Origin: Trochalopteron elliotii
Lineage: Eukaryota; Chordata; Aves; Passeriformes; Leiothrichidae
Assembly (NCBI GenBank): GCA_024734555.1
Contig: JANPWX010000359.1
Location: 1,511,042 to 1,575,041, forward strand
Direction: 5' to 3'
Length of the DNA stretch: 64,000 nt
Part shown: piece by piece, positions 38,468 to 52,470 of the stretch
How the letters are laid out: each line of letters starts with the position of its first letter
Position numbering within the stretch: the stretch's first letter is position 1
Translations under genes and position numbers: made by a program
Notes under the pieces: generated by a model
The model's database searches: none
Seen by the model: the letters and a program-made list of their open reading frames with translations, nothing else
What the model was told of the DNA's origin: nothing

Positions 38468-40123
38468 ATATAGCTCATTAATCATTAGGAAATTTCACTG
38501 ATTTTTGGGAAGTCTTCCTCTTTAAAAAACAGTATAGAATATAGACAGAAGATAGGTCCTTATTTTCCTCTGTTTCACAGAAGAGGGAATTTTTGCCTCC
38601 TTTCTCTTCAAACCCTTCATTCGTTTGACCCATGGCTTCTGATGAAAGGTGATGTGTACTTCTGAAATGTTTGAATGTTTTAGAGACAGTCCCTGCAGCA
38701 GAAGAGGAAGACAGAACAGGCTTGTGCTCCTCTCTAGTGCCCTGGCTTAAACTCTACAGAGACCTGGGTGAGGTGGTCGACAAAAGCCTGAAAAAGGGCA
38801 AAACAAGGGGATGAATTTTAGTTAGAAGGAAAAAAAAAAAAGGCAGCAAAATTCTGTGTGCAATGTGATCTAAAGCATCTGAGACCTTTTTCTAGAATTT
38901 AATGAGACATCAGCAAGACTGCAGCTTAGTGACAGTGCTGATACTTCATCCTGATGGCATTCATGGTGATATTGGCTAATAGCTTCTTTCAGTAGCAACA
39001 TGATGTATTAAAAGCATAATTTACTGAGAAAAGACTTGCTCTTCTAGAACCACATTGATACGTAAATAAACCTGTGTGAAATTTTCCTGTTACTTGTTAT
39101 ATTGCTACAACTTGATGCCCTTCACTGCTAACAGACGCAATTTGTTTCCACACAGGCACCCTGGGCTTGCAGCTGCACCTGCTATGAGTGGCTGTTGGTG
39201 CTGCTGGATGCATTTTTTTGTTTTTAAAAGACTTTTCATTGTGCTTCCTTTTATACATCCATTTTTAGTAAGAGATATTGGTATATATTTTGCAGAAGGA
39301 TAAGACATCTGACTAGTCACCCTTCTCTTCAAATATTTTTCACAATTTTATGGCCACACTGAGTCTGCTGCCTTTTATTTTTATGAGATTTAAATCAAGC
39401 TTTGGCTAAAAGCTGACTTGGGTGCCTTCGCTTCACCATGAATCAGGCTGTTCTTTGGATAAAGAAAGTTCAAAGTATCATTCCTCCAGATGACCATATG
39501 CCTCTTCTCTGCTGACATTTCCTTATTTCATCCCTGATCCCTAAATCCACCTTCTGGATTATGATGCAGACTATTTGCCACCTCCTGTGCTGATGCTGTG
39601 ATGGGTTCTTGCTTTAATTCCGTAGTTTTTTGGAAGGTGGTAGGAGGCTCATGTTAGCACTGTCTACTGAACCCTGTCACTGATTTGGGTAGGGAATTGC
39701 AAAAGCAGTTTGATTTTATAGAGCAGTTAAATAACTAGGAGGTTAAAACCTGCTGCTTTCCAACTGGTGGGATTGCTATCATTTGTTTTGTTGGACAGGC
39801 TCAGAGACTGCTTACAGCATGTGCTCACATGGACTGAAGTGGTGAATTGGGAAGATTAATCCTCTCTACCATGTTACATAATTGCTCAGTGTGTGTTTCA
39901 AAACTCTTCTGTACAAAACCCCTCCAACCTGTCAGGATGGAATTATCAGTTCAGATCCATGACTCAGATCCATCTCAGGCCCAAGCTTTAGCCCTCTCCT
40001 TCCAGAGAGGTGCCCATGGACTGCATATGAAGTACAGGTCCAAGTTCTTGAATCATGGCCTCAACAGAAAATCCGTAAACTCGCTGAATGATATTAAAAT
40101 TCTGAATAAAATTAACAGATAAA

Positions 40124-40149
40124 ACAAGGATTATAGACAAGGATTATAG
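40124..40149. repeat. 13-bp tandem duplication
   Basis: ACAAGGATTATAG occurs twice in succession without mismatch. Confidence 0.88.
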
Positions 40150-40698
40150 AGTAAAATATTATCTGACCTATCCCTGTGGGAAAAGCACTGTGAAATAAAT
40201 TGATCAGTTTCTAAAATGTAGCCTTTCAATGTAAGTGGATGAGTAACCAGTAGAATCCCCTTTTTCTCCATGTCATGTCCTTAGAAAACGTTATGAATAA
40301 GCATGAGGTTGCAGACAACACCTCTTCCAGTGCTGGGAGATCTCCCACTCTGCAGACTGCAAGCATTCCCTTTCTAGGGGCTGCCACTGCCAGAGACACA
40401 AGACTGAGGGTCACAAAAATATTTTGCAGATATTTTAGTTTATATAATTATGACTTGATTTTTGAAACTGAAAATGTGAATTTTTTTCTTTATAGTGTAG
40501 TGGTCTGTTTGGAGATTGCTGGGTTTTTTGCTTACAGTAAATTTCACATCATCTTTGAAGTGTCTCTTTGCAGATAATAAAATAAAAGCAAAAGAATGTA
40601 ATTTGGAAACATGACTATGTTTAGGTGAATGTGTGCTTTAACTCTTTCAGTTGTGAAAATATAATATACAATTTCAAAATAATAAATGTGTTTTTATT

Positions 40699-40763
40699 CA
40701 TATATATGTATATACACAAATATATATGCAAATATATATCCAGACATACATAATGTATATGAG
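40699..40763. repeat. TA-rich simple repeat
   Basis: Interrupted TATATATG / CAAATATATA sequence, in intron 2. Confidence 0.8.
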
Positions 40764-43492
40764 AGATCATCCTGTTTTAAAAAAAAATTTGCCTTATTTT
40801 CAGAAGTACATCCTGCAGTAGGCTGAGAAGTCATATTCACTGCTGTGATTACATCTGTGTGTTGACTCTGAAAGTCCAAAAGGCTGTAAACACAGTTTTA
40901 ACAATAGATTTCAAAATTACAGTAATCAATGGAAAGTAAATTTGGCTGATTTGGAAATTGCTTGACTGAAAGCAATGAGGTAAAGACTAAACTGATCGGG
41001 AAGGATCAAGCCTGACTATTTCTGAAGCAGTTTGTATAAAGGTATTGAAGAAACTGTATTTTGTTTTGTTTTCTGTTGCTTTTGTTTGCTTTGGTTGGGT
41101 TATTTTTCATTTTAGCGATAGATATTGTATATTTGTTTATATAAATAGATTGTCTCAATTAGTACTTTCCCAGGAGTTGGTTGGCAAATACTGAATGCCC
41201 TGTACTAATATAACTGTGAAAAAGTAATTATCATTGGAGGGGGAGGGAAAGTAAGTTGCAGACTGATAATGTTTGAGTCTACCCTGAAGGTTTTTGCATT
41301 TAAACAGAATGCATCTCACTGGCTTAACTGAGTTTTTAGATAATCCTCTGTGTTTTGCTAATTGTCATAACCCACTAAATGTATTACATCAGGGAAGTAC
41401 TTATCTCCCTAAATGTAGTTTTCTTTTCTAATCTGGATGGAGATAGGAAAAGGAAATTAGAGCAGACAAGAAGAAAGTTGTATGCTTAAGGATAATGTAT
41501 CTCACATGGCATTAAAAGGCATTGCTTAGTTCTCTGCTTTTGTTCAAGGAAAACTCAGGGTAACTAGAGGATTTTGAAATGGTTTCATTAAGGAGGGAAG
41601 ATAGTGGAGCTGTACAAGGAGAGACCAGAAAGCTGTGTAAACAAAGCTGAAATGTAGTTGTGCTGCAGCTCATAAATTAGTTTGCATGAAATATTCACTG
41701 GAGACTGTACTAGCTGTTGCATACAGACACTGTTCCACTAAGGCTGGAAAAGACATGCACTCAAACTAGGACCTGCCATAACACCGACAGTCTGCGTCCA
41801 AAAAGTGACAAACAGAAACTTCAGGGCTGTTAATTAAGCTTGTGTCTGCTTAACATTGGCAGTTTGCAGGAGAGGCAAGGATAGGAGACTGCTGTGTTGA
41901 AAAGGGTCTTCTCTTAGGGCATCCTTTCCCTCTGTTCATCTCTCCATCATGGCAGTGATGGCAGAGAAAGTTAGACATGCTGGGCAGTATAAGGCATATG
42001 ACATATGAGGCACTGGATTACCTGGCAGCAGAAGCAACAGAGCAGAGGTTGAAGCTGGGCACAGAAAAGGCTGGGAAAACATGGAGAGATGGATTTATGT
42101 ATCTCTGATGAGATGTAATAGATCTGAATAATTGCACGTGGTAGTCCATAGGGTATATAGAGGACTGGAGAGCTATTTTTAACAAGTTTTAAATCAACTC
42201 CGCAGGATTAATAATTCCCTACTTATTCATATGAAATACAATTTTTGCTTTGTTATTAAAGTATCCGACTATCGTCTTTCATCTACCAAATTCTTGGGAC
42301 ACAACCGTATTCTGCTTTGAGATAGAAATGAATTTTGGACTGGATCGATCTTGGATGCATTAATGGATTACGAATCCATTTTGGAATAAATTTACATTGA
42401 CTGTTCAAACTTGTATGGAGACTTACTTCCACAATACAAGCATGATCTGGCAGTCACACAGAAGTAGGGAAAACAAGTTTTTGAGTCTTCTTTACCACTC
42501 ATATGAATATGCTAACACAACCATCTGTTCCCATATAAGTCAGTTTCACCATATGAGTTCTTAGCTTTGCAATTTTTTCTGACCAAAGAATGTCACTAGG
42601 TGTAGCAGATAAGCTGGCACCTGCAATAGCAGAATTCAAGAAAAAAAAATTATAGATTTTGTTAACTTATAAATTTGATTTTTTGCAGAAATTATGGAGA
42701 AGAATGAGGTGACAATTTGCTTAAAGCAGCAGAACTTTGTATTAACTGTATTAATTGATGACTGCCAAAATTATGATATTTGCAAAAGAGAAAGTATTTG
42801 AATTTATAGCTATAGTTTTCTTGCAGCTCCTATCCTTCCCTGTTTAGTCCAGTTGCAATTTTTTAAGCATTGTTTTCTTTGCACTTTGCTTTCCTCAACA
42901 AAATGTTGACATCTTGTCAAAACCACATAACTTTCAAAATTAAGTGTTATCAGTGAGGCTGAGAATTTTTGGGTAAGCTGATGAGAAAGTTTGGTTTCCT
43001 GAGACAAAGTCTTTGGCATCCTGGTCTGTCAGTCTTGAAGTGCATACTTTCTGTGATGGAAAAGTGGAAATGATCAGGCTCAAATATCTCTGGTGTTATG
43101 ATGCCTCCAGCACCAGGTTTATTTTGCTAATAATTAGTAACCACCAATGAGACACTGTTGAAATACTGAGGATTTAGCATTAATCTTGTTGACAAGTTAT
43201 TGCAGCTATCTACATGAAATTTTTTTAATCTTTGTCTTCCACATAAATCCCTGGAAATAGGGTGATGTATTTTAATAGTTTTCCTTAAAGCTTGATTAGC
43301 CTCTCCCTACAAGACCATTTAGTTTACTAAGTCACCTACTTAAGCAAAAAGAAATATTCCAGATTTATGATGGCTTCTGAAGCCTAATTCTGCCCTTTTA
43401 TGCATATATGTAATTATTCCTTGAAGAGCTATTGCTTTATGCCACAAGATTTCATATCTAGTATGCAAACCATTTAAACTAACTTTCTTTCA

Positions 43493-43741
43493 TTCTTTCC
43501 TCCTTTCCTCCCTTTCTTTCTTCCTTTCTTCCTTTCTTTCTTCCTTTCTTTCTTCCTTTCTTTTCTCCTTTCTTTCCTCCTTTCTTTCCTCCTTTCTTTC
43601 CTTCCTTTCCTTCCTTCCTTTCCTTCCTTCCTTTCCTTCCTTCCTTTCCTTCCTTCCTTTCCTTCCTTTCCTTCCTTTCCTTCCTTTCCTTCCTTTCCTT
43701 CCTTCCTTTCCTTCCTTCCTTTCCTTCCTTTCCTTCCTTCC
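43493..43741. repeat. 249-nt pure pyrimidine tract, (CTTTC/CTTCCTTT)n
   Basis: Every base from 43493 to 43741 on the + strand is C or T. The 5' part is mostly CTTT/CCTTTCTTT units, the 3' part TTCC/CTTTCCTTCC units with partial mirror symmetry. It lies in intron 2, about 4.1 kb before exon 3. It is a highly mutable microsatellite able in principle to form a triplex. Confidence 0.97.
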
Positions 43742-46147
43742 GATACTTGGGCTCTTAGTCTAGGAATGATTACATTTGGTTAATTTGATATGCTATATGC
43801 AGATTCAGAGCCTCATAAAAGAGCTTGATCTCTCTTCCTTGCACCACAGACAAGTGGAGATAGATCACAGAAATTTGTGTGCTCATTGTTTCTGGCTCCT
43901 GAATGATGGAAGGGACTGTATAAACAGGATCACTGTCCCTCTGGAGAGAAGTGAGGCAAGAAAAGTCCTGAGGAATTGAAGGTCTGGAAGTGGATAAAAC
44001 CACACAAGTCAAAAAGTAAAAGGAAACCATAAGCTTTTCTTCCTGGACAAAACTTCTCCCAGACTGTCAAGAGCAAAAGGAAGCAATAGCTTGGCACAAG
44101 TAGCATTCATTCCAAGTATTTCTTAGATTTCTTAATAAAAAAGTGTTAAGTAAAATTTTAACAAGATGGCTGCAGAGTTTATTTATTTTGTTAAAGAATT
44201 ACGTAAACTTTTACCAGATCATCACCCATCACCCCACGTCATATCTCAATTATGAAACCTCTGCAATACCCAAATATCAACAAAGATATTTCCATTCTTA
44301 GTGTTTCATTGGGCTCTGTCTGGGGTGAGCATGACTACAGACTCCAAATTAGCATACGGTGAGTGCACACACAGCTCATCAACAGAGCTAATGGTCTCAG
44401 TCTGTCTCATGGTTTAAGCCTTATTTTCTAGTGAAAAGAGTGGTTTTGAAGGCTAGTGGCATTCTAATGGCAGGGTTTTGTATAAAATCTCCCTTTTAAA
44501 TGCCGTGGTCTGTTGACCCTTGTTTTGATTTCAGTCTGAGGACAGACTTCTAGCTGTCAAAACGAGGAGAGGTAGAAAGGTGGTTGAGAGAGAGACCATA
44601 AAGCACTCTCCTTTTTTTGTATGTATAAAAGGTGGACTATAGCCAAATTGCCTTGTGATAAGATTATGCTTCATTTGGTTTCTTTTCTCCTTCCCTGTGA
44701 TGTGCTTATATAAGCCTTGAGGATATTAAAATATATTTTGACCCTTCATAATGCAAGAGAAAGATTAGACTCTTTCTCCAAGAGTGGTGGCTTGAAGCAA
44801 TAAGAAGAGTCTGTATATAAATAAACCTCCAAAAGAAATTTCTTTGATAGACTACTCTTGACAATACAGAAAACCTTTGTATGCACCATCTGAAGCAGGG
44901 AAGGAATTTCTGTCTCACAGATGACTGCATTCAAAAGAACTGTAACAAAATAGGGCACTACTTTTTTTGATGAGGAGAAAGTTCTGCTTTTGGTTTATAG
45001 GATTATGTGATGCTGGCTTTCAGTAAAAGCTATGTAACAGATTGAATTGCAATTTATTTTTCTAAGGATACTCCTCAATAGTGAAAGAGAGAGATCTTCT
45101 GCTCTTGACAGAATGCAACCTTATATTGATGTAGTCCTGACCTAAAGCAGATCATCTCAGCTAGTACAAAAACCAATTCATATTCATTTGCTCCTTTCAG
45201 AGAAAAAACAAACAAAAATAAAAAAGCAAAAAAACCCCACCAAACTAACCAGCTCAGATTTAGAACTTCTAAAGAGGACTGACAGCCCACCACACATGGC
45301 ATTATCCTGGAACTCTTCAGGAGAGAAGTAGCCTGTGCATGTGTTGGATGTGTGTTTTCTTTAGTGGCACACACCATGTTTTATGCGTGTTTGCTTTGCT
45401 TAGTCAAAATATTTTTAGATATATTTACAGAGAAGGAGAATGAGAAAAGAAAATGAAAGAAAATATGATTGAGAGAAACTAAATGATGGCAGGACGTGGA
45501 ACAATTTCAATGACCAGTGTTCAGTGACAAATGTTCACCTGTAAAGAATTCAAATGCACTTACTTTGATTATACAAAATAGCCAAAGCATTAAGCCATTA
45601 AATATTAAATTGATTTGCCTCTAATGATTAAACATGTTGTACTAACTCCCTCCAACCTACAAATCCATAATTTCAGACAATATTACTGTAACTGAGTCAG
45701 GTTTGTATGAAATGGCTGATGTCTGTAACTTTCTTTCAGTCCTTAATGGCTTGTGTGTGTGTTTGTAGAAAAGACATGTAACAATTGAAAAGAATAAGAT
45801 ATGCTTCCACTTCTGGAGGAGATGAAAACATTTTCTTAAAAGACCATTGGCCCTCTTGGTGGTGTTTAGAAGAAGGAGTTGAGAGACACTTCTTGCCCAC
45901 TGAAACTACTGCTAGAATGCAGCTAGGTAGAAAGTAATTTTGGCAGTAGGAGTTTGGCCAGGTTAGAAGTTACGATGGTATTTCGTAAAGACTTATGTTC
46001 CTAATTTTAAGCAATAAAGTTTCTTAATGTTTCTTCTCTTTGAATGGACCACTTCAGATTGGGAGGGTGATGATTCTCTAAAACGTTTCTGACAGTAATG
46101 CCACTGAGCAGTTTTTTTACCAGAATTTTAATACAGTCAAATCTGTT

Positions 46148-46171
46148 AAAAAAAAAAGAAAAAAAAAAAAA
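46148..46171. repeat. A-rich run
   Basis: Ten A, one G, then thirteen A. No retrocopy or LINE body is recognisable next to it. Confidence 0.85.
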
Positions 46172-47863
46172 GAGAATCAAAGTGGGAGAAAGAACAATAG
46201 AAATGTCTTGCTTCTGATTATGACATGAGTTTTACCTTCTTTTAAAAGGGCATCTTTTCTTGCTTTGTCTTCAAATCTCAAAATAAGAATATTTAAACCC
46301 AATACAAAGCCAGTCTGCTTCTTTCCACAGATTTTTCTGTCCTCCAGTGTTCTTTCCTCCTGTTCCAATTTCTCCTTTTCCCTTCTTCAAATAGCTTAAG
46401 TGGAAGTGCTGCCACATTTCTGAACTAACTATGTTACTCTCAAAGCTGCCTGTGTGACTCTTGGAAAGTTTGATCAGGACAGAGAGGGCCAGATGAATTT
46501 CCTATGAAGCAAATTTTTGTACCTGTAACTGTCTTGGACCTTCAAAAGAAAAGCTGCTCTTTCATCTATCATGCTCATCTACCGTGTTCAAAAGGCAGCC
46601 AGAGAGCTTCCACTTGAAAATCCAAATTATAAAACTTAACTGTGACCTTCCTCTGCCCAGTTCTTTTTCAAAACTGGAAACTTCAGAAGACAGCACAGCA
46701 GGAAGTGGCTAATCTGTTTGCTGTTCCTAAGGAACCCTCCAAAGCTCAGCTGATCATTTGGCAGTAGTCAGCTGGGGCTACAGTGGTCCAGGGTGCTAGT
46801 CCTGTTTCTTTTTATGAATTTAAGTAGACTTATGTTTATAAATGAATGCTAAAAATAGTATGCTGTAAAGCAGCAGATTGTGGAAGTGTAAAGACATGTA
46901 CAAAAAATGAATTTTAAACTTTTAGTGGTACTTGTATCTCTTATAAATAATATTAGTAGTCTGATGGTGGATGGAAGTAGTTAGCATTGATACCTAAAAC
47001 CTGAAAGAGACAAAAGTCTGGTGCTGGGCTGAGTTACCTCAGAATGGATGGGAGTGGGATCTACGATGTTTGCATCTAGGCATTAAGCATTTTATTCTTC
47101 CAAGTGGTGTTGATAGGAAACTTATGAATTATAACACTGGAATTGAACATATCTTGCAAACAGGACATGTGATGTAAACAGTAAGAATTTATTACAAACT
47201 TCATCCTTATGTAGCAGGTGTGGACAAAGAAAGGTTGACAAAAATTAAAAATATTGTCAAACTCAGTTTTGTCTGACTTCAGTCTTAAAAAGGTGAACAT
47301 TAAAGAAATTAAAGAAGATAGCCGATATTAATTTTAGAGATGATGTCTGATATTATATATCTCATTGTCTGTGCAATGAGTTTATTTCTATTCTAAGTCT
47401 GATATCTGATTAGTTTAAATATCTTTGAATTAGTAGAATGATACTCTGATTATCAGGTCTTCTGTCATGAGGTTTTAATGAGTATCAAGTCAGATGACTG
47501 AGGTAGAATGATTCTATAGAAGACATGAATGCTTCAGATGCCAAGTTAACAAAGTGAAAGCTATTCCAGGAAATAAGCAACCTCAGTTGAGAGTTCAAAG
47601 GAAAGCATGGTTTCAGAGGAGTAAGCAGCTTCATTGAACTCTATTAATGATCCCTGTAAAAAAATTTTGCATTTAAATTAATGTCTTGTGTCTGGAGAAA
47701 GCAGTATGACAGAGCTTCAACCAATGATGCAAAGTGATTTACATGAGCTGAACATCTGTGATTCCCTGACTACTGACCTCCTAAATAAGCAGTTCACATT
47801 TCTTCTCCCCTCTCTCTGCTAAAGGACAGCTGTTTGAATTAAATTCATTCTTTATCCTTGCAG

Positions 47864-47995
47864 GGTCTTCATTCTGGTGCTTACTGGATATTGTTCCTAT
47901 AAAGAATGAAAAAGGAGATGTAGTGCTCTTTCTGGCTTCTTTCAAAGATATAACAGACACAAAAGCGAAGATTGCTGCAGAAGACAAAAAGGAAG
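47864..47995 (+). CDS. KCNH8: KCNH8 exon 3: PAC part of EAG domain
   Basis: Third coding exon, 132 nt. Its first two bases complete a Gly codon begun in exon 2 (G|GG). There follow 43 codons, [20 protein letters not shown] and then [23 protein letters not shown], and the final base opens the next codon. The [15 protein letters not shown] and [12 protein letters not shown] blocks are the PAC segment that closes the PAS fold in ELK channels, about human KCNH8 residues 104-147 from memory. Conservation is high up to DTK and drops in the following linker. The acceptor is CAG at 47861-47863. The donor G|GTTTGTG at 47996 is weaker than those of exons 2 and 4. The exon is phase 1-1, so skipping it would keep the frame but remove the end of the PAS fold. 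Confidence 0.95.
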
Positions 47996-50900
47996 GTTTG
48001 TGTGAATTGCAAAAACATTGATAAGAACCAACAGTCATATGTTTTTAAGAACTGCACTTGCATGAACATTCTCTCATGTACTAGCATGTACACTATTCAA
48101 TATGGAGACCTCCTAGTTTTCCAAAGAAGAAATTAATATATGACATGTAATGATAAATAGTCTCTTTGGGTTTATTATTTGTATATTTCTGCAGGTTCTG
48201 TAAACATGGAACTTAGGAGACAGTATTTTGTGCCAAAATTTAAAATTGTTTTTATGGACCATGATTTGATTTATTTAGTTTCAGGATTTATAGAGGTATA
48301 TAGTTTGGTATTTTGGAAAAGCTAGACCTTTTCAAAAGTTCCATCTATCCATCTGATTTCAGCAAGGCTGAGAGTGAATGAAGGCATTTTTTCATGCTTT
48401 CCAATGAGCAGAATTTAAAACAGCTTTAAAAATTATTTTGCCTGTTGATAAGCATATATTTTTTTGTGTCATCTAATTTTCATTGCACTTTAAGTTATAA
48501 GACTTACTATGTCATCAGAATTATCAAATTGTATAAGAAATGCATTCTCACTTTTATTTGCTTCTGAAAGGAAACACTGCAAAGTTTCTTTTCCCTGAAT
48601 TTGGAAAATTGTCTTATGAGAATGGCTCACAACTGCCATAAAATAATTTTGATTGATAGTGTAATCGAGATTTGCTAAATTTTGCTAACACAAAGCAAAA
48701 TCAGTGTAGGGGAATGAAGGCTATGCAGTGAGCATCGACTTGTGCATCAAATCAGTGAACTTATTCCACATTTGCATTTTCTAAAGGTATAGTGAACCAA
48801 CACTTTAGTTTTGTAATTTTTGATTCTCAAAGGAAATGTTTAGAAAGAGTTTATCTGTAGACCCCAAGAGTAGCTCTTAGAATTGTTTAAAATCTCATTG
48901 GTGTTGAATTTGCCAACCTGGTACTACTCTGGGATTACGGCCCTTAGAACACATTTACTCCTCATGGATTTCTAAAGTAGGGGAACAATTAATATTCAAC
49001 GTTTTCTGGTTTTAAATGTTCATTTTTCAACAAAAAAGCTATATTTCAGTTACAGGGGTGGGTAATTCAGTATTCTTTTATGAAATTTTAGTACTTTAAA
49101 CCATAAAATATTATGCTGTCTTGCACTGATTAATATTTATAAATCAACATTTATGCTTACGATGTCTGTGTCTTGTGTACATTTGGACAAATTATTTCAG
49201 TTTTTACTTAATTTTCAAGCCCTGAATATTAGAAGGTTTTGGAGGTGGTGGGGAATTTTGCATCTTTCACTTTTTGCACTGAATATATATGAAAATTCTT
49301 AAGCTGAAAGACTGAAAAGTAGTTTTCAAGTTGTACACAAGTACATTTTGATGCTTTTCCTTACATTTAATTGCTACATTTTGAGGTAAAAAAATAAAAG
49401 TATTGAAAAATATTTTACCTTGTTTCTCCTTAAGCCTCAGAAAACCTTACTCTTATAAAAGTTTTAGGAAAATAATTTATTAAAACCTGATATGTGGAAC
49501 CATGTAGGAGAGAGATTGTCAGAACATCTGTCCTCTAAAGACTAATGATTTACTTACAAGTGATGCAATTTTTCAGGATAGACTCAGTAAGAAATCACAT
49601 TCAGAATGCCAGTGATGACTTAAAATAGGTATATTGCTGATCACTAGCAAAATGTCAGCTATTGTTTATTTGATAAACATTTTGTAGTTGCATGGTTATT
49701 TTAGGATGGATTAAGATGATCTTTTGACATGGTTTCGTGTCAAATTATAAATCTAAGCAGATTTTAAATCTGCTGTGTGCTGACATAGGAATACACTTAT
49801 GCAGGGCTACACTACACCAGCAAATGCCCATTCAGTTGCTACAAGCAATGAATATTGACACTTGGCTTTCTTCCATGATGAATTCTTTGGAGCACCATCC
49901 TGAAACTTGGTTGTTCTGTCCCTTCATACTAATTTTAAAACCATGACAATAATTTTATCTTATTAGCATCAGGGAAGCAGAAAGTAGCACTTAGTATGGG
50001 GCTTTGACAATTTCAGCAATTTCAAAAATAGAGTGAGATAACAAACATGCTTTAACCATTTTTTCAAATTTTTTTTTAAAATTCAGCATTTTAATTTTGT
50101 GTATATCCACATGACTATATAAAAATAAATCTAGGGTTATATCAGTTCTTTTTTAATAACATTAAAATTCTTTCTATCCATAGTGATTTACTAATCCTCC
50201 AGTGGTGGATATCCTCTCATTATTTTCAAAAAAGAATTCACAGTACAATCTGGGCAACTCATTCAGTATCTGAAATTTCATAATGTTTAACTTCTAGAAG
50301 TAATTGGTGCTTCTTTACTTAGACCACAACTACTATCAGGGATGTACAATGCACCTTGTATTAACAAAAACTTGAGTTGATGTTTTGTTTGGATGCATGA
50401 AAAAACTTTTTTAATGTTCAGAGATTGATTTACTTTTTCAAGGATTACTGAATTTTTCCTTTCAAAAATCAAATAGTTTTTAAATTTGTAGTTGAAAGTG
50501 AGCTATTGCTACAAGGTAATTGCCATTATGCACAGTTTTCTATTGCTTTTTTAGGACATCTCCTGAGGTTAGACTGTGTATGGAAGGAGAACCTAGATAC
50601 AAACATTCTCAGTGAGAAATTATTCTGCCCATGCAAGGCCCCTTTATCAGTGTTTTTGTTTCTGTCTCTCTCTTCTGTTTTCTTCCCAGAAATGACTTTT
50701 ATAATTTGTATGGGTCATTAATAGTTATATTCTATCTCACTTTAATTTCTAAACTCCTTAGAAAACTTTCTGACAAAATTCGTTCATGTTCCTTTTCTCC
50801 TAAGTCTGCCCCTTTGACATTCCACCAGCAATTCATGGTAGCACACTGTCACTGGTTGTGCCTCCAAAAGCTTTCTGCAGACTCTTACTTCCTCGGGTCT

Positions 50901-52216
50901 TTCCTACTTTTGATATCACCTGTTTCTTCTGTAAAATCTTGTTCTCCTTGTACTTTTACAATGACACCTTCCTGAACTTTATCTTCTGATTTTATGGCCT
51001 CTTTCTTCTTGTGCATTGAATATTTACATTTGCAAATCTCAGGAGCCAATACTGTCTTTGATTTTCTGCAGACATTTTCTTATCTATTTTATCTCATCTG
51101 TTCGCATAACTTCAGCTGGCCCTTTGTGCCAACGTGCCTTGCAAAAGTCCACTTTTTTACCTTATTTTCCTTTACCCAGCACAAATGTCAGATGTCGTCT
51201 GTGACCTTTTCTTTTGAATGTGTCATTCTAAATACAAATTTAACAGGGCTTTTTTTCTGCTTCTCTTCTGTATAAAAGTTTCCAGTGAAAAGAGCCCTAT
51301 TAACCAAAGGGAGAATCAGATTTTTTCTAATTCTTTCATATAAGAAAATGGAAAAACACGTCTGAGAAGTTTGACAGTCTTTAAGAAGTGCTATGACAGT
51401 CAGCAGCTTTCACACTTCTTGGGTTTGGTTTGGGTTTGACTTTTAAGCAATTTGACAATATCATTAAAGGCTTTAGTTTTTCAGTATTGCTAATTTACTT
51501 TCAACAATACATATTTGCCCTACCTGTAAGTTTACTGTAGAAGTACACTCTGCTTTCCATCTGCTTAATAATATTTGTAATCATTTGCTATTGTGAAGAA
51601 CAACTCACCACCTTTTCTTCCTAAAACTGTGCGCCTTAAGCAAATTGATGGTCTTTGATTGACACAGGAAAAAGTTTGTTTGGTTATTTTTTTAAATAAA
51701 CTGTTTCTTAAATATTTTTATAGGAGTTTTATTTTAGCATCCTAACTTACAATGAGCTTCTTTTTGACAAACTAGCTCAAAGTTTCATTGTCCTTTTGGA
51801 GGAAAAGTGATTAAACTGAAAATTCTATTCTCCAAATCTGGATTCCAGTGTGGCATGGCTGGGTTAGTGCTTTTTCATTTCTGCATATGATACTAGAACA
51901 CATGCTGGAATTTAGTGGTAATACAGGAATCCAGGTAGGAAAATAAGAGATTAAATTACTCAGTGACTACTTTGAAACCTCCAATCTGTGTGCTGATATG
52001 GAATAACTTGGTTTACGTAGATGTAGAGTTCCACTGCTATGGTCACTGCTAAAATTCCCCTGATTAATTTGACTCATTCCACAGATCTTCCTTTAGTCTT
52101 TATTGATAATCTATTTCCTTCTGTTTTGGTTTATTTTATTGTGAAAAACTTTGAACTCTTTGTTCGATTATTTAAGGACAGATTTTCTCAACTGTATTCC
52201 AGAATTATTATTAAAA

Positions 52217-52470
52217 TGTGTGCAATGTACATTAACCACAGAATCACACAATATTTGAGGTGGGAATCTCTGGAGATTATGTGGTCCAATGTCCCCTTCT
52301 CAAAGCTGGGTCAGATTGAATGGATTGCCCAGGAACACATGCAGATATGTGCTCAATAGCGTGAAGGATGGAGACTCTACAACTTATCTGGGCAGTCTGT
52401 TCCAGTGTTTGACTCCTCACAAACCAAAAAAAAAGGTTTTTCTTAAACAGAATTTCATGTTTTAGATTGC
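52217..52470 (-). mobile_element. CR1 LINE 3' end, antisense, old
   Basis: It starts with ACAGAATCACACAATATTTG and continues through CTCTGGAGATTATGTGGTCC, TGCCCAGGAACACATGCAGA, GAGACTCTACAACTTATCTG and GGCAGTCTGTTCCAGTGTTTG, the antisense order of a CR1 3' end of the type that uses GATCATCTAGTCCAACCCC. Many substitutions suggest an old insertion. The long minus-strand open frame over it (52277-52711) is not a gene. Confidence 0.88.

Larger units (their letters stand above)
32921..47863 (+). other. KCNH8: KCNH8 intron 2
   Basis: Intron of about 14.9 kb, phase 1, bounded by GTAAGT at 32921 and a TTTATCCTTGCAG acceptor ending at 47863. It begins with a perfect 16-bp tandem duplication at 32966-32997. 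Other recognisable contents are a T-rich tract at 38367, a 13-bp duplication at 40124, a TA-rich stretch at 40699, the 249-nt pyrimidine tract at 43493 and an A-rich run at 46148. No CR1 or LTR was recognised in it. The remaining long stretches (about 33000-38360, 38470-40690, 40770-43490 and 43745-47860) hold nothing I can name; their open frames are short and unlike any protein I know. Confidence 0.9.

Noticed and set aside
43493..43741. CRISPR-like or satellite array
   Set aside because: A simple pyrimidine microsatellite without spacers or higher-order units, in a vertebrate intron.
46148..46171. A-rich run as the tail of a processed pseudogene
   Set aside because: No retrocopied gene body and no target duplication on either side.
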